DNA of 64,000 nucleotides from Gammaproteobacteria bacterium (GCA_037388465.1 JARRKE010000002.1:42207-106206), one strand, 5' to 3'; positions 37,993 through 48,599 are shown, numbered from the stretch's first letter. The notes: a model not told the origin generated them from the letters alone. A program made the numbers and translations.

Positions 37993-38733
37993 ATGGATCG
38001 CATGCTCTACATCGCCATGTCCGGCGCCAAGGAACTGATGCAGGCGCAGGCGGTTAACACCAACAACCTCGCCAATACCAGCACGGTCGGTTTCAAGCGC
38101 GACCTGGACGCCTTCCAGGCGGTGCCGATCCAGGGTCCGGGTTACGACAGCCGCGCCTATACCGAGGATGGGGGAGCGGGCACGGACTTCACCCCGGGAC
38201 CGTTGACGACCACCGGGCGCGCCCTGGACGTGGCCGTCAACGGAAAGGGCTGGATCGCCGTGCAGGCGCCGGACGGCAGCGAGGCCTACACTCGCGCCGG
38301 CGAGCTCAAGCTCACCAGCAACGGCCTGCTCACCACCAGTCAGGGTTATCCGGTGCTGGGCAACTCAGGTCCCATCGCGGTGCCGCCCAACCAGCAAATC
38401 CACATCGGTCACGACGGCACCATCACCGTGGAGCCCAGCGGACAATTGCCCAGCGCCCTGGCGGTGGTCGATCGCATCAAGCTGGTGAATCCGCCCGCCA
38501 GCAATCTGGCCAAGGGTAAGGACGGCCTGATGCATACCCGCGACGGGCAGCTGCCGCCGGTATCCGCCGACGTTTCCATCACCTCCGGCGCGCTGGAGGG
38601 CAGCAACGTGAACACGGTGGATTCGATGGTGCGGATGATCGCGCTGGCCCGGCAGTACGAGATGCAGGTCAAGCTGATGAAAACCGCGGAAAACAACGAC
38701 CAGGCCAGCGCGCAGCTGCTGCAGGCCGGCTGA
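37993..38733 (+). CDS. flgF: Flagellar proximal rod protein FlgF
   Basis: 246 residues. Starts MDRMLYIAMSGAKELMQAQAVNTNNLANTSTVGFKRD and ends NTVDSMVRMIALARQYEMQVKLMKTAE, standard FlgF. The central GRALDVAVNGKGWIAVQAPDG block is the shared rod/hook domain. The ribosome site is weak, and translation may depend on coupling with flgE. Length normal. Confidence 0.95.
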   Translation: MDRMLYIAMSGAKELMQAQAVNTNNLANTSTVGFKRDLDAFQAVPIQGPGYDSRAYTEDGGAGTDFTPGPLTTTGRALDVAVNGKGWIAVQAPDGSEAYTRAGELKLTSNGLLTTSQGYPVLGNSGPIAVPPNQQIHIGHDGTITVEPSGQLPSALAVVDRIKLVNPPASNLAKGKDGLMHTRDGQLPPVSADVSITSGALEGSNVNTVDSMVRMIALARQYEMQVKLMKTAENNDQASAQLLQAG

Positions 38734-38751
38734 TAGGAGAGGAAAGCAACC

Positions 38752-39537
38752 ATGACACCCGCATTGTGGATCGCCAAGACCGGGCTGGACGCACAGCAGA
38801 CGCGCATGGACGTCATCGCCAACAATCTGGCGAACGTCAACACCACCGGTTTCAAGAAGGGCCGGGCCTCGTTCGAGGACCTGATCTATCAGAACGTCCG
38901 CCAGGCCGGCGCCCAGTCATCGCAGAACACCCAGCTGCCTTCCGGGTTGATGCTCGGCACCGGCGTGCGGGTGGACTCGACGGAAAAGATCTTCACCCAG
39001 GGCAACATCGTGCAGACCGGCAACAATCTCGACATGGCGGTGCAGGGGCGCGGTTTTTTCCAGATCCTGATGCCCGACGGCACGGTCGCCTATACGCGCA
39101 ACGGCTCGTTTCAGCTCGACAGCAACGGACAGGTCGTGGACTCCAGCGGCAACCCGCTGCAGCCCACCATCACCGTGCCGCAGAACACCACCAGCATCAC
39201 CATCGGTTCCGACGGCACGGTGACGGCCACCGTCGCCGGCAACACTCAGCCCACCCAGCTCGGCACGGTGCAGCTGACCGATTTCATCAATCCCGCCGGC
39301 TTGATGCCGATCGGCCAGAACCTGTTCCTGGAAACCGCCGCCAGCGGTCCGCCGCAGACCAGCACGCCCGGACTGAACGGCGTGGGCACCCTGCAGCAGG
39401 GATCGCTGGAGAGTTCCAACGTCAACACCGTGGAATCGCTGGTGAACATGATCGAGACGCAGCGCGCCTACGAGATCAACTCCAAGGCGATCGCCACCAC
39501 CGATCAGATGCTCCAGTACGTCAACAACAACCTCTAA
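38752..39537 (+). CDS. flgG: Flagellar distal rod protein FlgG
   Basis: 261 residues, the standard length. Starts [39 protein letters not shown] and ends [35 protein letters not shown]. FlgG forms the distal rod that crosses the peptidoglycan. TAGGAGAGG lies upstream. No anomaly. Confidence 0.97.
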   Translation: MTPALWIAKTGLDAQQTRMDVIANNLANVNTTGFKKGRASFEDLIYQNVRQAGAQSSQNTQLPSGLMLGTGVRVDSTEKIFTQGNIVQTGNNLDMAVQGRGFFQILMPDGTVAYTRNGSFQLDSNGQVVDSSGNPLQPTITVPQNTTSITIGSDGTVTATVAGNTQPTQLGTVQLTDFINPAGLMPIGQNLFLETAASGPPQTSTPGLNGVGTLQQGSLESSNVNTVESLVNMIETQRAYEINSKAIATTDQMLQYVNNNL

Positions 39538-39559
39538 GTCTGACGAGGCAGGTACGAAC

Positions 39560-40255
39560 ATGAACGCGGTGAGGATAATCAGGGAGATGGCTGTCGTCGG
39601 CATGCTGGCGTTGATGAACGGCTGCGCCAGCATGTCGCCCGGGCCCGCGCCGGGCGACAATCAGCAGTTTGCGGCGACGATGCCCGAGCCGCCCCGTCCA
39701 CCGGAGCGCAACAACGGTGCGATTTACCAGGTCAGCAACAGCATGCGGCTGTTCTCCGACCAGCGCGCGCATCGGGTGGGCGACATCCTCACCGTGGTGC
39801 TGAATGAAAGCACCACGGCCAAGAAGTCGGCGGACACCACCACGGCGCGCGATACCAGCATGGACGTTTCCAATCCCAGCCTGCTCGGCGGCGACGTGGT
39901 GTACAACGGCAAGCCGCTGCTCGGTGTCGGCATCAACAGCAAGAATTCCTTCAAGGGTCAGGGCGACAGCTCGCAGAGCAACCAGATGCAGGGCGTGATC
40001 GCCGTCACCGTCGCGCAGGTGCTGTCCAACGGCAACCTGGTGGTGCAGGGCGAAAAGTGGGTGGCCCTCAACCAGGGGCGCGAATACATCCGCGTGCGCG
40101 GCATCGTGCGCCCCGCCGACATCACGCCGCGGGATACGGTGTTGTCCACGCAGGTGGCCAACGCCGAGATCTCCTACGGTGGCCGCGGCGTCGTCAACGA
40201 CGCCAACCGCCCTGGCTGGCTGACCCAGTTCATTCAGGCATGGTGGCCGCTGTGA
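39560..40255 (+). CDS. flgH: Flagellar L-ring lipoprotein FlgH
   Basis: 231 residues. A lipoprotein signal with LMNGC puts the lipidated Cys at residue 22, for the outer membrane. Conserved blocks are [31 protein letters not shown] and [28 protein letters not shown]. The L ring is the outer-membrane bushing of the rod. The stop overlaps the flgI GTG by 4 bp. Confidence 0.96.
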   Translation: MNAVRIIREMAVVGMLALMNGCASMSPGPAPGDNQQFAATMPEPPRPPERNNGAIYQVSNSMRLFSDQRAHRVGDILTVVLNESTTAKKSADTTTARDTSMDVSNPSLLGGDVVYNGKPLLGVGINSKNSFKGQGDSSQSNQMQGVIAVTVAQVLSNGNLVVQGEKWVALNQGREYIRVRGIVRPADITPRDTVLSTQVANAEISYGGRGVVNDANRPGWLTQFIQAWWPL

Positions 40256-41373
40256 GTCGCCGCGCACGTTTGCTGCTCGGCTGCCTGCTGGCGCTGGCCG
40301 GTCTGCTCGGTGCCGCTACCGCGCAGGCCGAACGGGTCAAGGACCTGGCCAGCATCGCCGGGCTGCGCAGCAACCAGCTGGTCGGATACGGCCTGGTGGT
40401 CGGCCTGGACGGCACCGGCGATCAGACCAGCCAGACGCCGTTCACGGTCCAGAGCATCATCAACATGCTGCAGAATTTCGGCATCACGGTGCCGTCCAAC
40501 GTCAATCCGCAGCTCAAGAACGTGGCCGCCGTGATGGTGACCGCCAGCCTGCAGCCGTTCGCCAAGCCCGGCCAGCACATGGACATCACCGTCTCCTCCA
40601 TCGGCAATGCCAAAAGCCTGCGCGGCGGCACCCTGCTGATGACGCCGCTGCGCGGCGCGAACGGACAGGTCTACGCCATGGCGCAGGGCAATCTGGTGGT
40701 CGGCGGATACGGTGCCCAGGGGGCGAGCGGTTCCAGCACCCAGGTCAACACGCTGACCGACGGACTGATTCCGGGCGGCGCCACGGTGGAGCGCAGCGTG
40801 CCGACCGCCTTCGATCAGGGCGACAGCATCACCCTGAACCTGCAAAGCCCGGACTTCACCACCGCCGCGCGGCTGACCCAGGCGATCAACCAGACCTTCG
40901 GCGCCGGCACCGCACAGGCCGTCGATGCCGCCTCGGTGCAGGTCCGGGTGCCGCAGGCCGCCAGCGACCGGGTGGATTTCGTGTCGGCCCTGGAAAGCCT
41001 GGAGGTCGAGCCCGGCGCCGCCCCGGCGCGGGTGGTGGTCAACGCCCGGACCGGCACGGTCATCATCGGCAGCGACGTGCGCGTGCTGCCGGCCGCTGTA
41101 GCGCATGGCAACCTCACCGTTACCATCAGCGAGCAGCCGCAGGTCAGCCAGCCGCTGCCGTTTTCGCGCGGCGGGCAGACCGCCGTGGTGTCGCGCTCCG
41201 ACGTGAAGGCCAAACAGGAAAAGGCGCATGCCTTCGTGTTCCGGCCGGGCGTGTCGTTGGATTCCATCGTGCAGGCCATCAACCGGGTGGGCGCCACCCC
41301 GGACGACCTGGTGGCGATTCTGGAAGCCCTGAAAAAGGCGGGCGCCCTGCGGGCCCGGCTGGTCGTGATCTGA
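40252..41373 (+). CDS. flgI: Flagellar P-ring protein FlgI
   Basis: 373 residues from the GTG at 40252. A Sec signal peptide of about 26 residues ends ATAQA before [26 protein letters not shown]. The rest is canonical, including [17 protein letters not shown] and the C-terminal [29 protein letters not shown]. It forms the periplasmic P ring. The longer open frame upstream lies inside flgH and lacks a signal. Confidence 0.96.
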   Translation: MSRRARLLLGCLLALAGLLGAATAQAERVKDLASIAGLRSNQLVGYGLVVGLDGTGDQTSQTPFTVQSIINMLQNFGITVPSNVNPQLKNVAAVMVTASLQPFAKPGQHMDITVSSIGNAKSLRGGTLLMTPLRGANGQVYAMAQGNLVVGGYGAQGASGSSTQVNTLTDGLIPGGATVERSVPTAFDQGDSITLNLQSPDFTTAARLTQAINQTFGAGTAQAVDAASVQVRVPQAASDRVDFVSALESLEVEPGAAPARVVVNARTGTVIIGSDVRVLPAAVAHGNLTVTISEQPQVSQPLPFSRGGQTAVVSRSDVKAKQEKAHAFVFRPGVSLDSIVQAINRVGATPDDLVAILEALKKAGALRARLVVI

Positions 41374-41374
41374 C

Positions 41375-42307
41375 ATGCCTTACGATGCCTCGCCGACCAC
41401 GGCCCCCGTGGCCACCGACTTCCAGGGGCTGACGCGCCTGGAGACGGCGGCCCGGGCGCAGAGCCCGCAGGCCAAGGTCGAGGCGGCGCGCCAGTTCGAG
41501 GCCCTGTTTATCCAGATGATGCTCAAGTCCATGCGCGACACCGTGCCGCAGGGCGGGCTGTTCGGCAGCCAGCAGCAGCGTCTGTATCGGGGGCTGTACG
41601 ATCAGCAACTGGCCCTGAACATGGCCCAGGGGGGCGGCCTTGGCCTGCGGGCCATGATTCTGCGCGCCCTGGGCGGGACCGAAGCGGCGCCGACGCCGGT
41701 GTCGCCTGCGACGCCCCTGGGGCAGAGCACACAACCGTCACTCGGCGTCACTACGGCGTCCGCCGCTTCGGCCTCGCCGGCCGTGTCCGCCGGCGAGGTA
41801 CCGCGTACACCCGAGGCGTTCGTCCGGCACATGATGCCGCTCGCCAGCCGGGCGGCCAGACGCCTGGGCGTCGACCCGGCCGTGCTGGTGGCGCAGGCCG
41901 CGCTGGAAACCGGTTGGGGACGTCATGTCCCGCAGACCGGTGACGGGCGCAGCAGCCACAACCTGTTCGGTATCAAGACCGATGCGGGTTGGACGGGCGA
42001 CAAGGCCCGGGTCGCCACGCTCGAATACCGCGACGGGCAACTGACCCGCGAGCAGGCCGCGTTTCGCGCCTATGCCTCGCCGGCGGACTGCTTCGACGAC
42101 TATGCCGACCTGATCAGCGGCAAACCGCGTTACCGCGCCGCACTGGCTGCGGCCGACCGGCCGGGGGCGTACCTGCAGGCATTGCAGGATGCCGGATATG
42201 CGACCGATCCGGCCTATGCGGACAAGATCCAATCCATTCTCAAACGCCCGGCCTTCGCCACCTGGATCGCAGGTATCAAGAATGCCGGACAGCCGCCGTT
42301 AACCTGA
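41375..42307 (+). CDS. flgJ: FlgJ, rod cap and peptidoglycan hydrolase
   Basis: 310 residues with both halves. The N-terminal rod-cap domain is AARQFEALFIQMMLKSMRDTV and LYDQQLALNMAQGGGLGL. The C-terminal glucosaminidase domain contains VLVAQAALETGWGRHV (catalytic Glu) and NLFGIKTDAGWTGD, ending near residue 305. A Thr/Ala/Pro-rich linker joins them (about 105-145). It drills the wall for the rod. Starts 1 bp after the flgI stop. Confidence 0.94.
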   Translation: MPYDASPTTAPVATDFQGLTRLETAARAQSPQAKVEAARQFEALFIQMMLKSMRDTVPQGGLFGSQQQRLYRGLYDQQLALNMAQGGGLGLRAMILRALGGTEAAPTPVSPATPLGQSTQPSLGVTTASAASASPAVSAGEVPRTPEAFVRHMMPLASRAARRLGVDPAVLVAQAALETGWGRHVPQTGDGRSSHNLFGIKTDAGWTGDKARVATLEYRDGQLTREQAAFRAYASPADCFDDYADLISGKPRYRAALAAADRPGAYLQALQDAGYATDPAYADKIQSILKRPAFATWIAGIKNAGQPPLT

Positions 42308-42344
42308 ACGCGGGCGAGAGCCTCACGGTCTATCGGAGTCAAGC

Positions 42345-44264
42345 ATGGCCTCATCGGATATTCTGGGTATCGGTACCTCGGCGCTGCTGGCCTACCAGCG
42401 GGCGTTGCAGACGACCAGCCACAATATCGCCAACGTCAATACCGACGGCTACAGCCGTCAACGCGTGGATCAGACCAGCAACGAACCGGCGCTGGCGGGC
42501 AATTACTACCTCGGCAGCGGGACGCAGATCGCCGGCGTGCAACGCATGGTCAGCCAGTTCGCCAACAACCAGGTGAACGACGCGACCTCGGCCAACAGCC
42601 GCTATCAGACCTACAGCCAGTACGCCGCGCAGGTGGACAACCTGCTGGCCGATTCCAGCGCCGGCCTGCAGCCCGCGCTGCAGGGCTTTTTCGATGCCGT
42701 GCACGGCGTGGCGAACGATCCCAACTCGATCCCGGCGCGTCAGGACCTGCTCAGCCAGGCGCAGGTCCTGGTCGGCCGCTTCCAGACCCTGTACCAGCAG
42801 ATCGACAGCGGCCGTGTCCAGGTCAACAGCGAGCTGACCAACGAGGTCGACACCATCAACGGGCTGGCCACCCAGATCGCGCAGTTGAACAGTCAGATCG
42901 TTTCGTCCCCTCAAAATGGTCCGGCCGGCCAGCCGAACGACCTGCTCGACAAGCGCGACGCGCTGCTCAAGCAACTGGCCGGGCACGTCAGCGTCAAGAC
43001 CGTCACGCAAAGCGACGGTTCGGTGAACGTGATGATCGGCACCGGCCAGGCGCTGGTGGTCGGCGGCAACACCACCCGTTTGGCCGTGCAGGGCGTCAGT
43101 GGCGATCCCGGCCAGCTCGACCTGGTGTTCCAGACCAGCAGCGGCAACGTGCCGGTCGGCAACGTGATTGCCGGCGGCAAGCTGGGCGGTCTGCTGGATG
43201 CCCGCAATCAGGTGGTGATCCCCGCAGAGAACGCTCTGGGCCGCCTGGCCGTCGGTCTGGCCGAGCAGTTCAATGTCCAGCAGCATCAGGGGGTTGATCT
43301 GACCGGCGCTTTCGGCAGCGATTTCTTCACCGTGCCCACGCCGAAGGTGTTTTCGGCCCCGACCAACGCAGCTACCAGTGGCCAGCCCAGCGTGTCGATC
43401 AGCGATCCCGCCGCGTTGACCGCCAAGGATTATCAGCTCAGCTACGACGGCAGTAACTGGACGCTCAGAAATGCGACCACCAACCAGACGGTGACCATGA
43501 CCGGTGCCGGAACCGCAGCCAATCCCTTCGTGGCGGACGGGCTGAGTATTGTGGTGCCGAGCACCGTCACCGCCGGTGACCGATTTCAGATCGAGCCGAC
43601 GCGGCAGGCCGCACAGTCCATCGGACTGGCCATCGACGATCCGCGCCAGGTCGCGGCCGCCGCCCCGGTGGTCAGTGCCGCGGCCGGAACCAACACGGGC
43701 ACGGCGACCGTATCGACGGCGCAGGTGACCAACATCGCCGATCCCAATCTGCGCCACGACGTGACCATCACGTTGAACAATCCGCCCAACACCTACACCC
43801 TGACCGACAACACCAGCGGTGCGACCGTGACCAACGCGTACAACCCGGCGGGCACGACCGTCGCCTACAACGGCTGGCAGGTCACACTGGGCGGTGCGGC
43901 GCAGGCGGGCGACAGCTTTTCGGTCGGCGCGACCGGTCCGGGCGACAACGGCAACGCCCTGGCGCTGGCGGGCATCCAGCAGCAGCGTTACCTGCAGAGT
44001 GGTACCGCCACGCTGGGCGATACCTACAGTCAGCTCGTCGCGCAGGTCGGCAGCAACACGCAGGCTGCGCAGAGCAACGCCGCCACCCAGCAGTCGCTGC
44101 TCGATCAGGCAACCTCCATCCAGCAATCCATTTCGGGGGTGAATCTGGATGAAGAGGCGGCCCAGCTGGTCAAGTATCAGCAGGCGTACCAGGCGTCGGC
44201 GAAGGTGATCTCCACTGCCAACACGCTGTTCCAGTCCCTGTTGTCCGCAGTGCGCGGAGGTTGA
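42345..44264 (+). CDS. flgK: Hook-filament junction protein FlgK (HAP1)
   Basis: 639 residues. N-terminus LGIGTSALLAYQRALQTTSHNIANVNTDGYSRQRV and C-terminus GVNLDEEAAQLVKYQQAYQASAKVISTANTLFQSLL are the conserved ends. The centre is Thr/Ala/Asn-rich and variable. It joins hook to filament with FlgL. CGGAG site before the ATG. Intact; no sigma-28 element found in the 37 bp upstream, so it is probably read from flgB. Confidence 0.95.
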   Translation: MASSDILGIGTSALLAYQRALQTTSHNIANVNTDGYSRQRVDQTSNEPALAGNYYLGSGTQIAGVQRMVSQFANNQVNDATSANSRYQTYSQYAAQVDNLLADSSAGLQPALQGFFDAVHGVANDPNSIPARQDLLSQAQVLVGRFQTLYQQIDSGRVQVNSELTNEVDTINGLATQIAQLNSQIVSSPQNGPAGQPNDLLDKRDALLKQLAGHVSVKTVTQSDGSVNVMIGTGQALVVGGNTTRLAVQGVSGDPGQLDLVFQTSSGNVPVGNVIAGGKLGGLLDARNQVVIPAENALGRLAVGLAEQFNVQQHQGVDLTGAFGSDFFTVPTPKVFSAPTNAATSGQPSVSISDPAALTAKDYQLSYDGSNWTLRNATTNQTVTMTGAGTAANPFVADGLSIVVPSTVTAGDRFQIEPTRQAAQSIGLAIDDPRQVAAAAPVVSAAAGTNTGTATVSTAQVTNIADPNLRHDVTITLNNPPNTYTLTDNTSGATVTNAYNPAGTTVAYNGWQVTLGGAAQAGDSFSVGATGPGDNGNALALAGIQQQRYLQSGTATLGDTYSQLVAQVGSNTQAAQSNAATQQSLLDQATSIQQSISGVNLDEEAAQLVKYQQAYQASAKVISTANTLFQSLLSAVRGG

Positions 44265-44269
44265 CGGTC

Positions 44270-45472
44270 ATGCGTATCTCGACCAGTGAAAGCTACGCCC
44301 TCGGTATCAGCCTGATCCTGGACAAGCAAAGCCAGCTGGCCCAAACCCAGCAGCAGCTGTCCACCGGCAAGCGCATCGTCAATCCGGCCGACGATCCGGC
44401 GGGTGCAGCACAGGCGCTCGACCTGCAAAGCGCCATCGACACCAATACCCAGTACACGCACAACGGCGATGCGGCCACGGCCCGGCTCAACCTGGAACAA
44501 AGTGCGCTCGGCCAGGTGAGCAACGCACTGCAGCGCGTGCGTACCCTGGTGTTGCAGGCCAACAATGATTCTCAAACGGACGAAAGCCGGGCGAGCATCG
44601 CCAGCGAACTGAGCCAGTCGCTCAAGCAGCTGGTCTCCCTGGGCAATACCCGCGATGCAAACGGCGAATACATTTTCGCCGGCTCACAAACCACCACGCA
44701 GCCGTTTTCCATCAAACCCGGTGGTGGGTTTGCCTATGCGGGCGACAATGCCCAGCGTTTTTTGCAGATCGACGCCAACCGCACACTAGCCACCAACGAT
44801 CCCGGCAGCAGCGTGTTCATGCAGATCCTCAACGGCAACGGCGATTTCACCGCGACCGCTGCGGCGACCAACACCGGCACCGGCGTCATCGACCCCGGGC
44901 AGGTGATCGATGCCTCTGCCTATACGCACGACACCTATCAGCTGCAGTTCGTGAACGGCAATACCTATAACGTGGTCGATACCACGACCGGTACCACGCT
45001 GCTCAGCAATCAGACCTATCAAGGCGGCGAATCGATCAGCTTTGCCGGGATCCAGACATCCATCAAAGGCGCACCGGCGGCAGGCGACATTTTCACCATC
45101 GCGCCCAGCCAGCAGCAGGATCTGTTTCAGACGGTGCAGAACGTCATCGATACCCTGAATACGCCGACCGGCAGTCCCGCCAGTCTGGCGAAACTGCACA
45201 ACAACATAAACCAGGGTCTGGTGGCGCTCGATCAGGGTCTGGGACGAATGGTCAATGTGCAGGCGGCGGTGGGTTCACGGCTGACTTCCGTGCAGAGCCA
45301 GCAACAGCTTCAGCAGGACTGGGGCGTGCAGCTCAAGACGGCGCAGTCAGGCATACAGGATCTCGATTACGCCAAGGCGGTCAGTCAGCTGAACCTGCAG
45401 CTGACCGGCCTGCAGGCCGCGCAGAAGACCTACCTCCAGGTGCAGGGACTGTCGTTGTTCAAGTATTTGTGA
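44270..45472 (+). CDS. flgL: Hook-filament junction protein FlgL (HAP3)
   Basis: 400 residues. Starts MRISTSESYALGISLILDKQSQLAQTQQQLSTGKRIVNPADDPAGA, the flagellin-like helix, and ends DYAKAVSQLNLQLTGLQAAQKTYLQVQGLSLF. ATG 44270 has GGAGG 9 nt upstream; a TTG at 44261 is less likely. Last gene of the flgB-L series. Confidence 0.94.
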   Translation: MRISTSESYALGISLILDKQSQLAQTQQQLSTGKRIVNPADDPAGAAQALDLQSAIDTNTQYTHNGDAATARLNLEQSALGQVSNALQRVRTLVLQANNDSQTDESRASIASELSQSLKQLVSLGNTRDANGEYIFAGSQTTTQPFSIKPGGGFAYAGDNAQRFLQIDANRTLATNDPGSSVFMQILNGNGDFTATAAATNTGTGVIDPGQVIDASAYTHDTYQLQFVNGNTYNVVDTTTGTTLLSNQTYQGGESISFAGIQTSIKGAPAAGDIFTIAPSQQQDLFQTVQNVIDTLNTPTGSPASLAKLHNNINQGLVALDQGLGRMVNVQAAVGSRLTSVQSQQQLQQDWGVQLKTAQSGIQDLDYAKAVSQLNLQLTGLQAAQKTYLQVQGLSLFKYL

Positions 45473-45523
45473 AGACGAACGGTGATCGACATGCGTTCGG
45501 TTTCAGGCAGGTGAATATCCTAA

Positions 45524-45543
45524 AAGCGTCCGGAGAGACGCTT
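45524..45543 (+). terminator. Hairpin after flgL
   Basis: AAGCGTC, loop CGGAGA, GACGCTT make a perfect 7 bp stem 51 bp after flgL. There is no T run on the + strand, so it may slow or partly end the flg transcript. The remaining gap to 45609 holds TAAA at 45550 with only a poor sigma-28 -10 partner. Confidence 0.35.
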
Positions 45544-45609
45544 CGAAAATAAAGGTGCGGTACGCATCGCGGGTTTGGCGATGATCCGCGCCGGAGAACG
45601 GGGTTGAGA

Positions 45610-46884
45610 ATGATACGTTTCATCGGCAGCAGTTTACGCAACAAATTGATCGTGATTACAGGCTCGGGAACGGTATTGTTGTTGGGTTCCTCCCTGTATG
45701 GACTGTGGGTGGCATCAAGCGGGTTGCATGACATCGCCCACTATCAGAAAGGTCATACCAGCCTGCCGGCTATCCAGGCCATCGCGCAGCACGCCGAGGA
45801 CAGGATCTCCCTGAGCATGGCGTTGATGGGGGTCGCGATCGTCATCTCGTTTATCTGGTTCATGTATTTCATGCGGCGCTCGATCCTGCGCCCGACCGCC
45901 GCGCTGGTGCAGGACCTGCAGCGGCTCGCCGACGGCGACTTCACTCATTCCGTAGAAGTCATCACCCGTGACGAATTGGGCCGCATCGCGGAAAGCGCCG
46001 GCGGCATGCAGCGGCACCTGGGCAGTATGATCGGGCAGGTGCGCGACGCCGCCGACGAGGTCTGCAGGTCGGTGTTGAGGTTGCGCGAAATCACCGAATC
46101 AACGGAATCGTCCCTGTCGCAACAGGACATGGAACTCGACCAGGTGGCGACGGCCATGAATCAGATGGCGGCGACCAGTCAGGAGGTTTCGCGTCATGCA
46201 GCGGATACGGCCAAGGCCACGCATGATGCCCAGGAACTGTCGCATCAGGGGGCGCTCGCCTCGACGTCGGCGATGACCGGTATCGACAGTCTGGTGGGGC
46301 GGGTGCGCAAGGCCGTGGAACTCATTGGGCGGGTCGAAAAGCAGACCGAGGACATCAGCAAGATTCTGGAGGTGATCACGCAGATCACCGAGCAGACCAA
46401 CCTGCTGGCGCTGAACGCGGCCATCGAGGCCGCGCGCGCCGGCGAGCAGGGCAGGGGCTTTGCCGTGGTCGCCGACGAAGTACGCTCGCTGGCCAACCGT
46501 ACCCGCAGCTCGACGGCCGAGATTCAGACCATGATCGAAGGTCTGCAGGGCGGTGCCCGGGAGGCGGTCGAATTCATGGCGCACGTGCGTGAGGACGCCG
46601 ACAGAAGCGAACAGCAGGTGGAAGAGGCGGCGGAGTCCCTGGGCGAGATCGCGCATGCGATCAAGACCATCGATACCATGAGTACCCAGATCGCGACGGC
46701 GGCCGAAGAACAGCGCGCCGTGTCCGAAGAAGTGAACAACAACCTGCTGGTCATCAGCGAAGGCATCGGCAAGCTGCGCACGAGTTCCATGCAGGCCGCC
46801 GAGGAGAGTCGTCACCAGGAGAGACTCTCGATCGATGTGACGCAGATCATGGAGCGCTTCCGGCTGGATGACAAACGGGACTGA
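45610..46884 (+). CDS. Methyl-accepting chemotaxis protein with minimal periplasmic loop
   Basis: 424 residues. Two membrane helices (about 13-35 and 74-94) flank only about 38 periplasmic residues, so there is no standard ligand-binding domain. A HAMP domain follows ([27 protein letters not shown]), then the signalling domain with the conserved hairpin tip [44 protein letters not shown] (about 255-300, cited in part). No C-terminal CheR-binding pentapeptide is seen. It lies between flgL and fliC. It may sense membrane or internal state, or work through a partner protein. Confidence 0.9.
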   Translation: MIRFIGSSLRNKLIVITGSGTVLLLGSSLYGLWVASSGLHDIAHYQKGHTSLPAIQAIAQHAEDRISLSMALMGVAIVISFIWFMYFMRRSILRPTAALVQDLQRLADGDFTHSVEVITRDELGRIAESAGGMQRHLGSMIGQVRDAADEVCRSVLRLREITESTESSLSQQDMELDQVATAMNQMAATSQEVSRHAADTAKATHDAQELSHQGALASTSAMTGIDSLVGRVRKAVELIGRVEKQTEDISKILEVITQITEQTNLLALNAAIEAARAGEQGRGFAVVADEVRSLANRTRSSTAEIQTMIEGLQGGAREAVEFMAHVREDADRSEQQVEEAAESLGEIAHAIKTIDTMSTQIATAAEEQRAVSEEVNNNLLVISEGIGKLRTSSMQAAEESRHQERLSIDVTQIMERFRLDDKRD

Positions 46885-46915
46885 AGCACGCTCCACAGTC
46901 CATTCGTAGCTACAG

Positions 46916-46940
46916 GGCCTCTTCGCAGCGGAGGCCTTTT
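46916..46940 (+). terminator. Intrinsic terminator after the chemoreceptor gene
   Basis: GGCCTC, a 9-base loop, GAGGCC, then TTTT. It lies 32 bp after the stop at 46884 and separates the flg-mcp region from the fliC promoter. Confidence 0.7.
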
Positions 46941-47035
46941 CGTCTGTCGGCGTGTGTCGCCGGCCGCCGGTTTTTTGTTTGCCGCGACGTAGCCGTGCGT
47001 CGCCGAAAGAGCGCAGAAAATTCTTTACCTGTCCC

Positions 47036-47062
47036 TAAAGTTCCCTCCCCTAAGGCCGATAC
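47036..47062 (+). promoter_or_regulatory. Sigma-28 (FliA) promoter of fliC
   Basis: TAAA at 47036-47039, a 15 bp spacer, then GCCGATAC at 47055-47062: essentially the TAAA-N15-GCCGATAA consensus. It gives a leader of roughly 85-90 nt before fliC. FliA itself is not encoded in the window. Confidence 0.9.
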
Positions 47063-47156
47063 GCTGGGTGTAGGCAGTCATTGACTGCACCGACGAATCT
47101 CCGCCACGTGGCGGAACGTGTATCGAAACGACTAGCAAGTAACGGAGGTTACAGAC

Positions 47157-48557
47157 ATGTCGCTCGTAATCAACACCAACATCGCGTCGATGAACGCGCA
47201 AAACAACCTGAGCAAGTCGCAGAGTGCGTTGGATCAGGCGCTGTCCCGTCTGTCCTCCGGTCTGCGTATCAACAGCCCGGCCGACGATCCGGCAGGCTAT
47301 GCGATCGCTCAGCGTATGACCTCGCAGATCAACGGCTTTAACCAGGCCGTGCGTAATGCGAACGACGGCATCTCTTTCGCCCAGGTTGCGAACGGTGCGC
47401 TGAACACCGTCACCGATTCGCTGCAGCGGATTCGTACCCTGGCGATCCAGGCCGCCAACTCCACCAACTCGCCGCAGGACCGCCAGGCCCTCAACTCCGA
47501 GGTGCAGCAGTCCATCCAGCAGGTGAACAGCACGGCGCAGTCCACCCAGTTCAACGGCCAATCGATCCTCAACGGCAGCCTGAGCTCGCTGACCTTCCAG
47601 GTCGGTGCCAACGCCGGACAGACCATCACCACGCAGGGCCTGGACGTGCGCGGCCAGAACCTGGGTGCATCCTACGGTGACGGCAACAGCGTGCTGACCT
47701 CCGAGATCAGCGGTCTCGGCAGCATCACCATCGCGGGCAGCAGCGCCTCCGCCTCGGTGGATCTGAGCAGCGCCACGAGCGTGTCCGACGTCGCCGCCGC
47801 GATCAACAACGTGAGCAGCGAAACCGGCGTCTACGCGCAGCGTGCCGACACCACCAAGGGCACCTTCTCCTACACCAACAGCGGCGCGTCCACGATCACC
47901 GTCAACGGTGTGGACGTCAGCGTGGCCGCCGGTGCGACGGAAACCGACGTGATCAGCGCCATCAACGCCTACAGCGATCAGACCGGTGTGACCGCCAAGG
48001 ACAACGGTGGCAACATCGACCTGTCCAACAGCTCGGGCGCCGACATCACGGTGGCGGCTAGCACCACCGACTTCCAGGCCCTGGATTCCACCGGCGCGAA
48101 CGTCGCGTTGAACGCCGGTGCTGAGACCTTCAGCGCCGGTATCGAGCTGTACACCAAGGTCGGCGGTTCCATCACCGTGACCGACAACGCGGGCCTGGAT
48201 GCGGCCAAGGTCGGTATCGCTTCGGTGACGGCGAGCAACACCCTGACCCTGAACAGCGCCAGCGTGTCGACCGAGGGCGACGCCAAGAACGCCATCAAGG
48301 CGATGGATTTCGCCCTGTCCCAGCTGAGCCGTTTCGGTGGCCAGCTCGGTGCCATGCAGTCGCGCTTCCAGGCGACCATCTCGAACCTGCAGACGGCGTC
48401 TCAGAACACCGAGGCCGCCCGTTCGCGCATCCAGGATGCGAACTTCGCTTCCGAAACGGCTTCGCTGAGCCGCGCGAAGATCCTGCAGCAGGCCGGTGTG
48501 GCGATGGTGGCTCAGGCCAATGCCCAGCCCCAGATCGCACTTTCACTCCTCAAGTAA
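47157..48557 (+). CDS. fliC: Flagellin FliC
   Basis: 466 residues. N-terminus SLVINTNIASMNAQNNLSKSQSALDQALSRLSSGLRINSPADDPAGYAIAQRM (residues 2-54, cited as a landmark in parts: INTNIASMNAQ, RLSSGLRINS) and C-terminus FASETASLSRAKILQQAGVAMVAQANAQPQ are the D0/D1 helices. The centre is a variable Ser/Thr/Ala-rich domain likely exposed on the filament. Strong GGAGG site and FliA promoter upstream. Exported by the flagellar type III system; FliS at 50566 is its chaperone. Only flagellin gene in the window. Confidence 0.97.
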   Translation: MSLVINTNIASMNAQNNLSKSQSALDQALSRLSSGLRINSPADDPAGYAIAQRMTSQINGFNQAVRNANDGISFAQVANGALNTVTDSLQRIRTLAIQAANSTNSPQDRQALNSEVQQSIQQVNSTAQSTQFNGQSILNGSLSSLTFQVGANAGQTITTQGLDVRGQNLGASYGDGNSVLTSEISGLGSITIAGSSASASVDLSSATSVSDVAAAINNVSSETGVYAQRADTTKGTFSYTNSGASTITVNGVDVSVAAGATETDVISAINAYSDQTGVTAKDNGGNIDLSNSSGADITVAASTTDFQALDSTGANVALNAGAETFSAGIELYTKVGGSITVTDNAGLDAAKVGIASVTASNTLTLNSASVSTEGDAKNAIKAMDFALSQLSRFGGQLGAMQSRFQATISNLQTASQNTEAARSRIQDANFASETASLSRAKILQQAGVAMVAQANAQPQIALSLLK

Positions 48558-48572
48558 GGGCAGGGTAGTACC

Positions 48573-48599
48573 GTGCCGGGGACATCGGGTCCCCGGCAC
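48573..48599 (+). terminator. Strong hairpin terminator after fliC
   Basis: GTGCCGGGGAC, loop ATCGG, GTCCCCGGCAC: an 11 bp perfect stem 15 bp after the fliC stop. The T tract is short (TTA), so some read-through into flaG-fliD is possible. Confidence 0.7.

Noticed and set aside
42351..44126. Open frame of 591 codons antisense to flgK
   Set aside because: Same cause: a shadow of flgK with low-complexity His/Gly/Arg composition and no motif.
45550..45576. Sigma-28 promoter before the short chemoreceptor
   Set aside because: TAAA is present but the -10 position reads GCGGGTTT, only half matching GCCGATAA.
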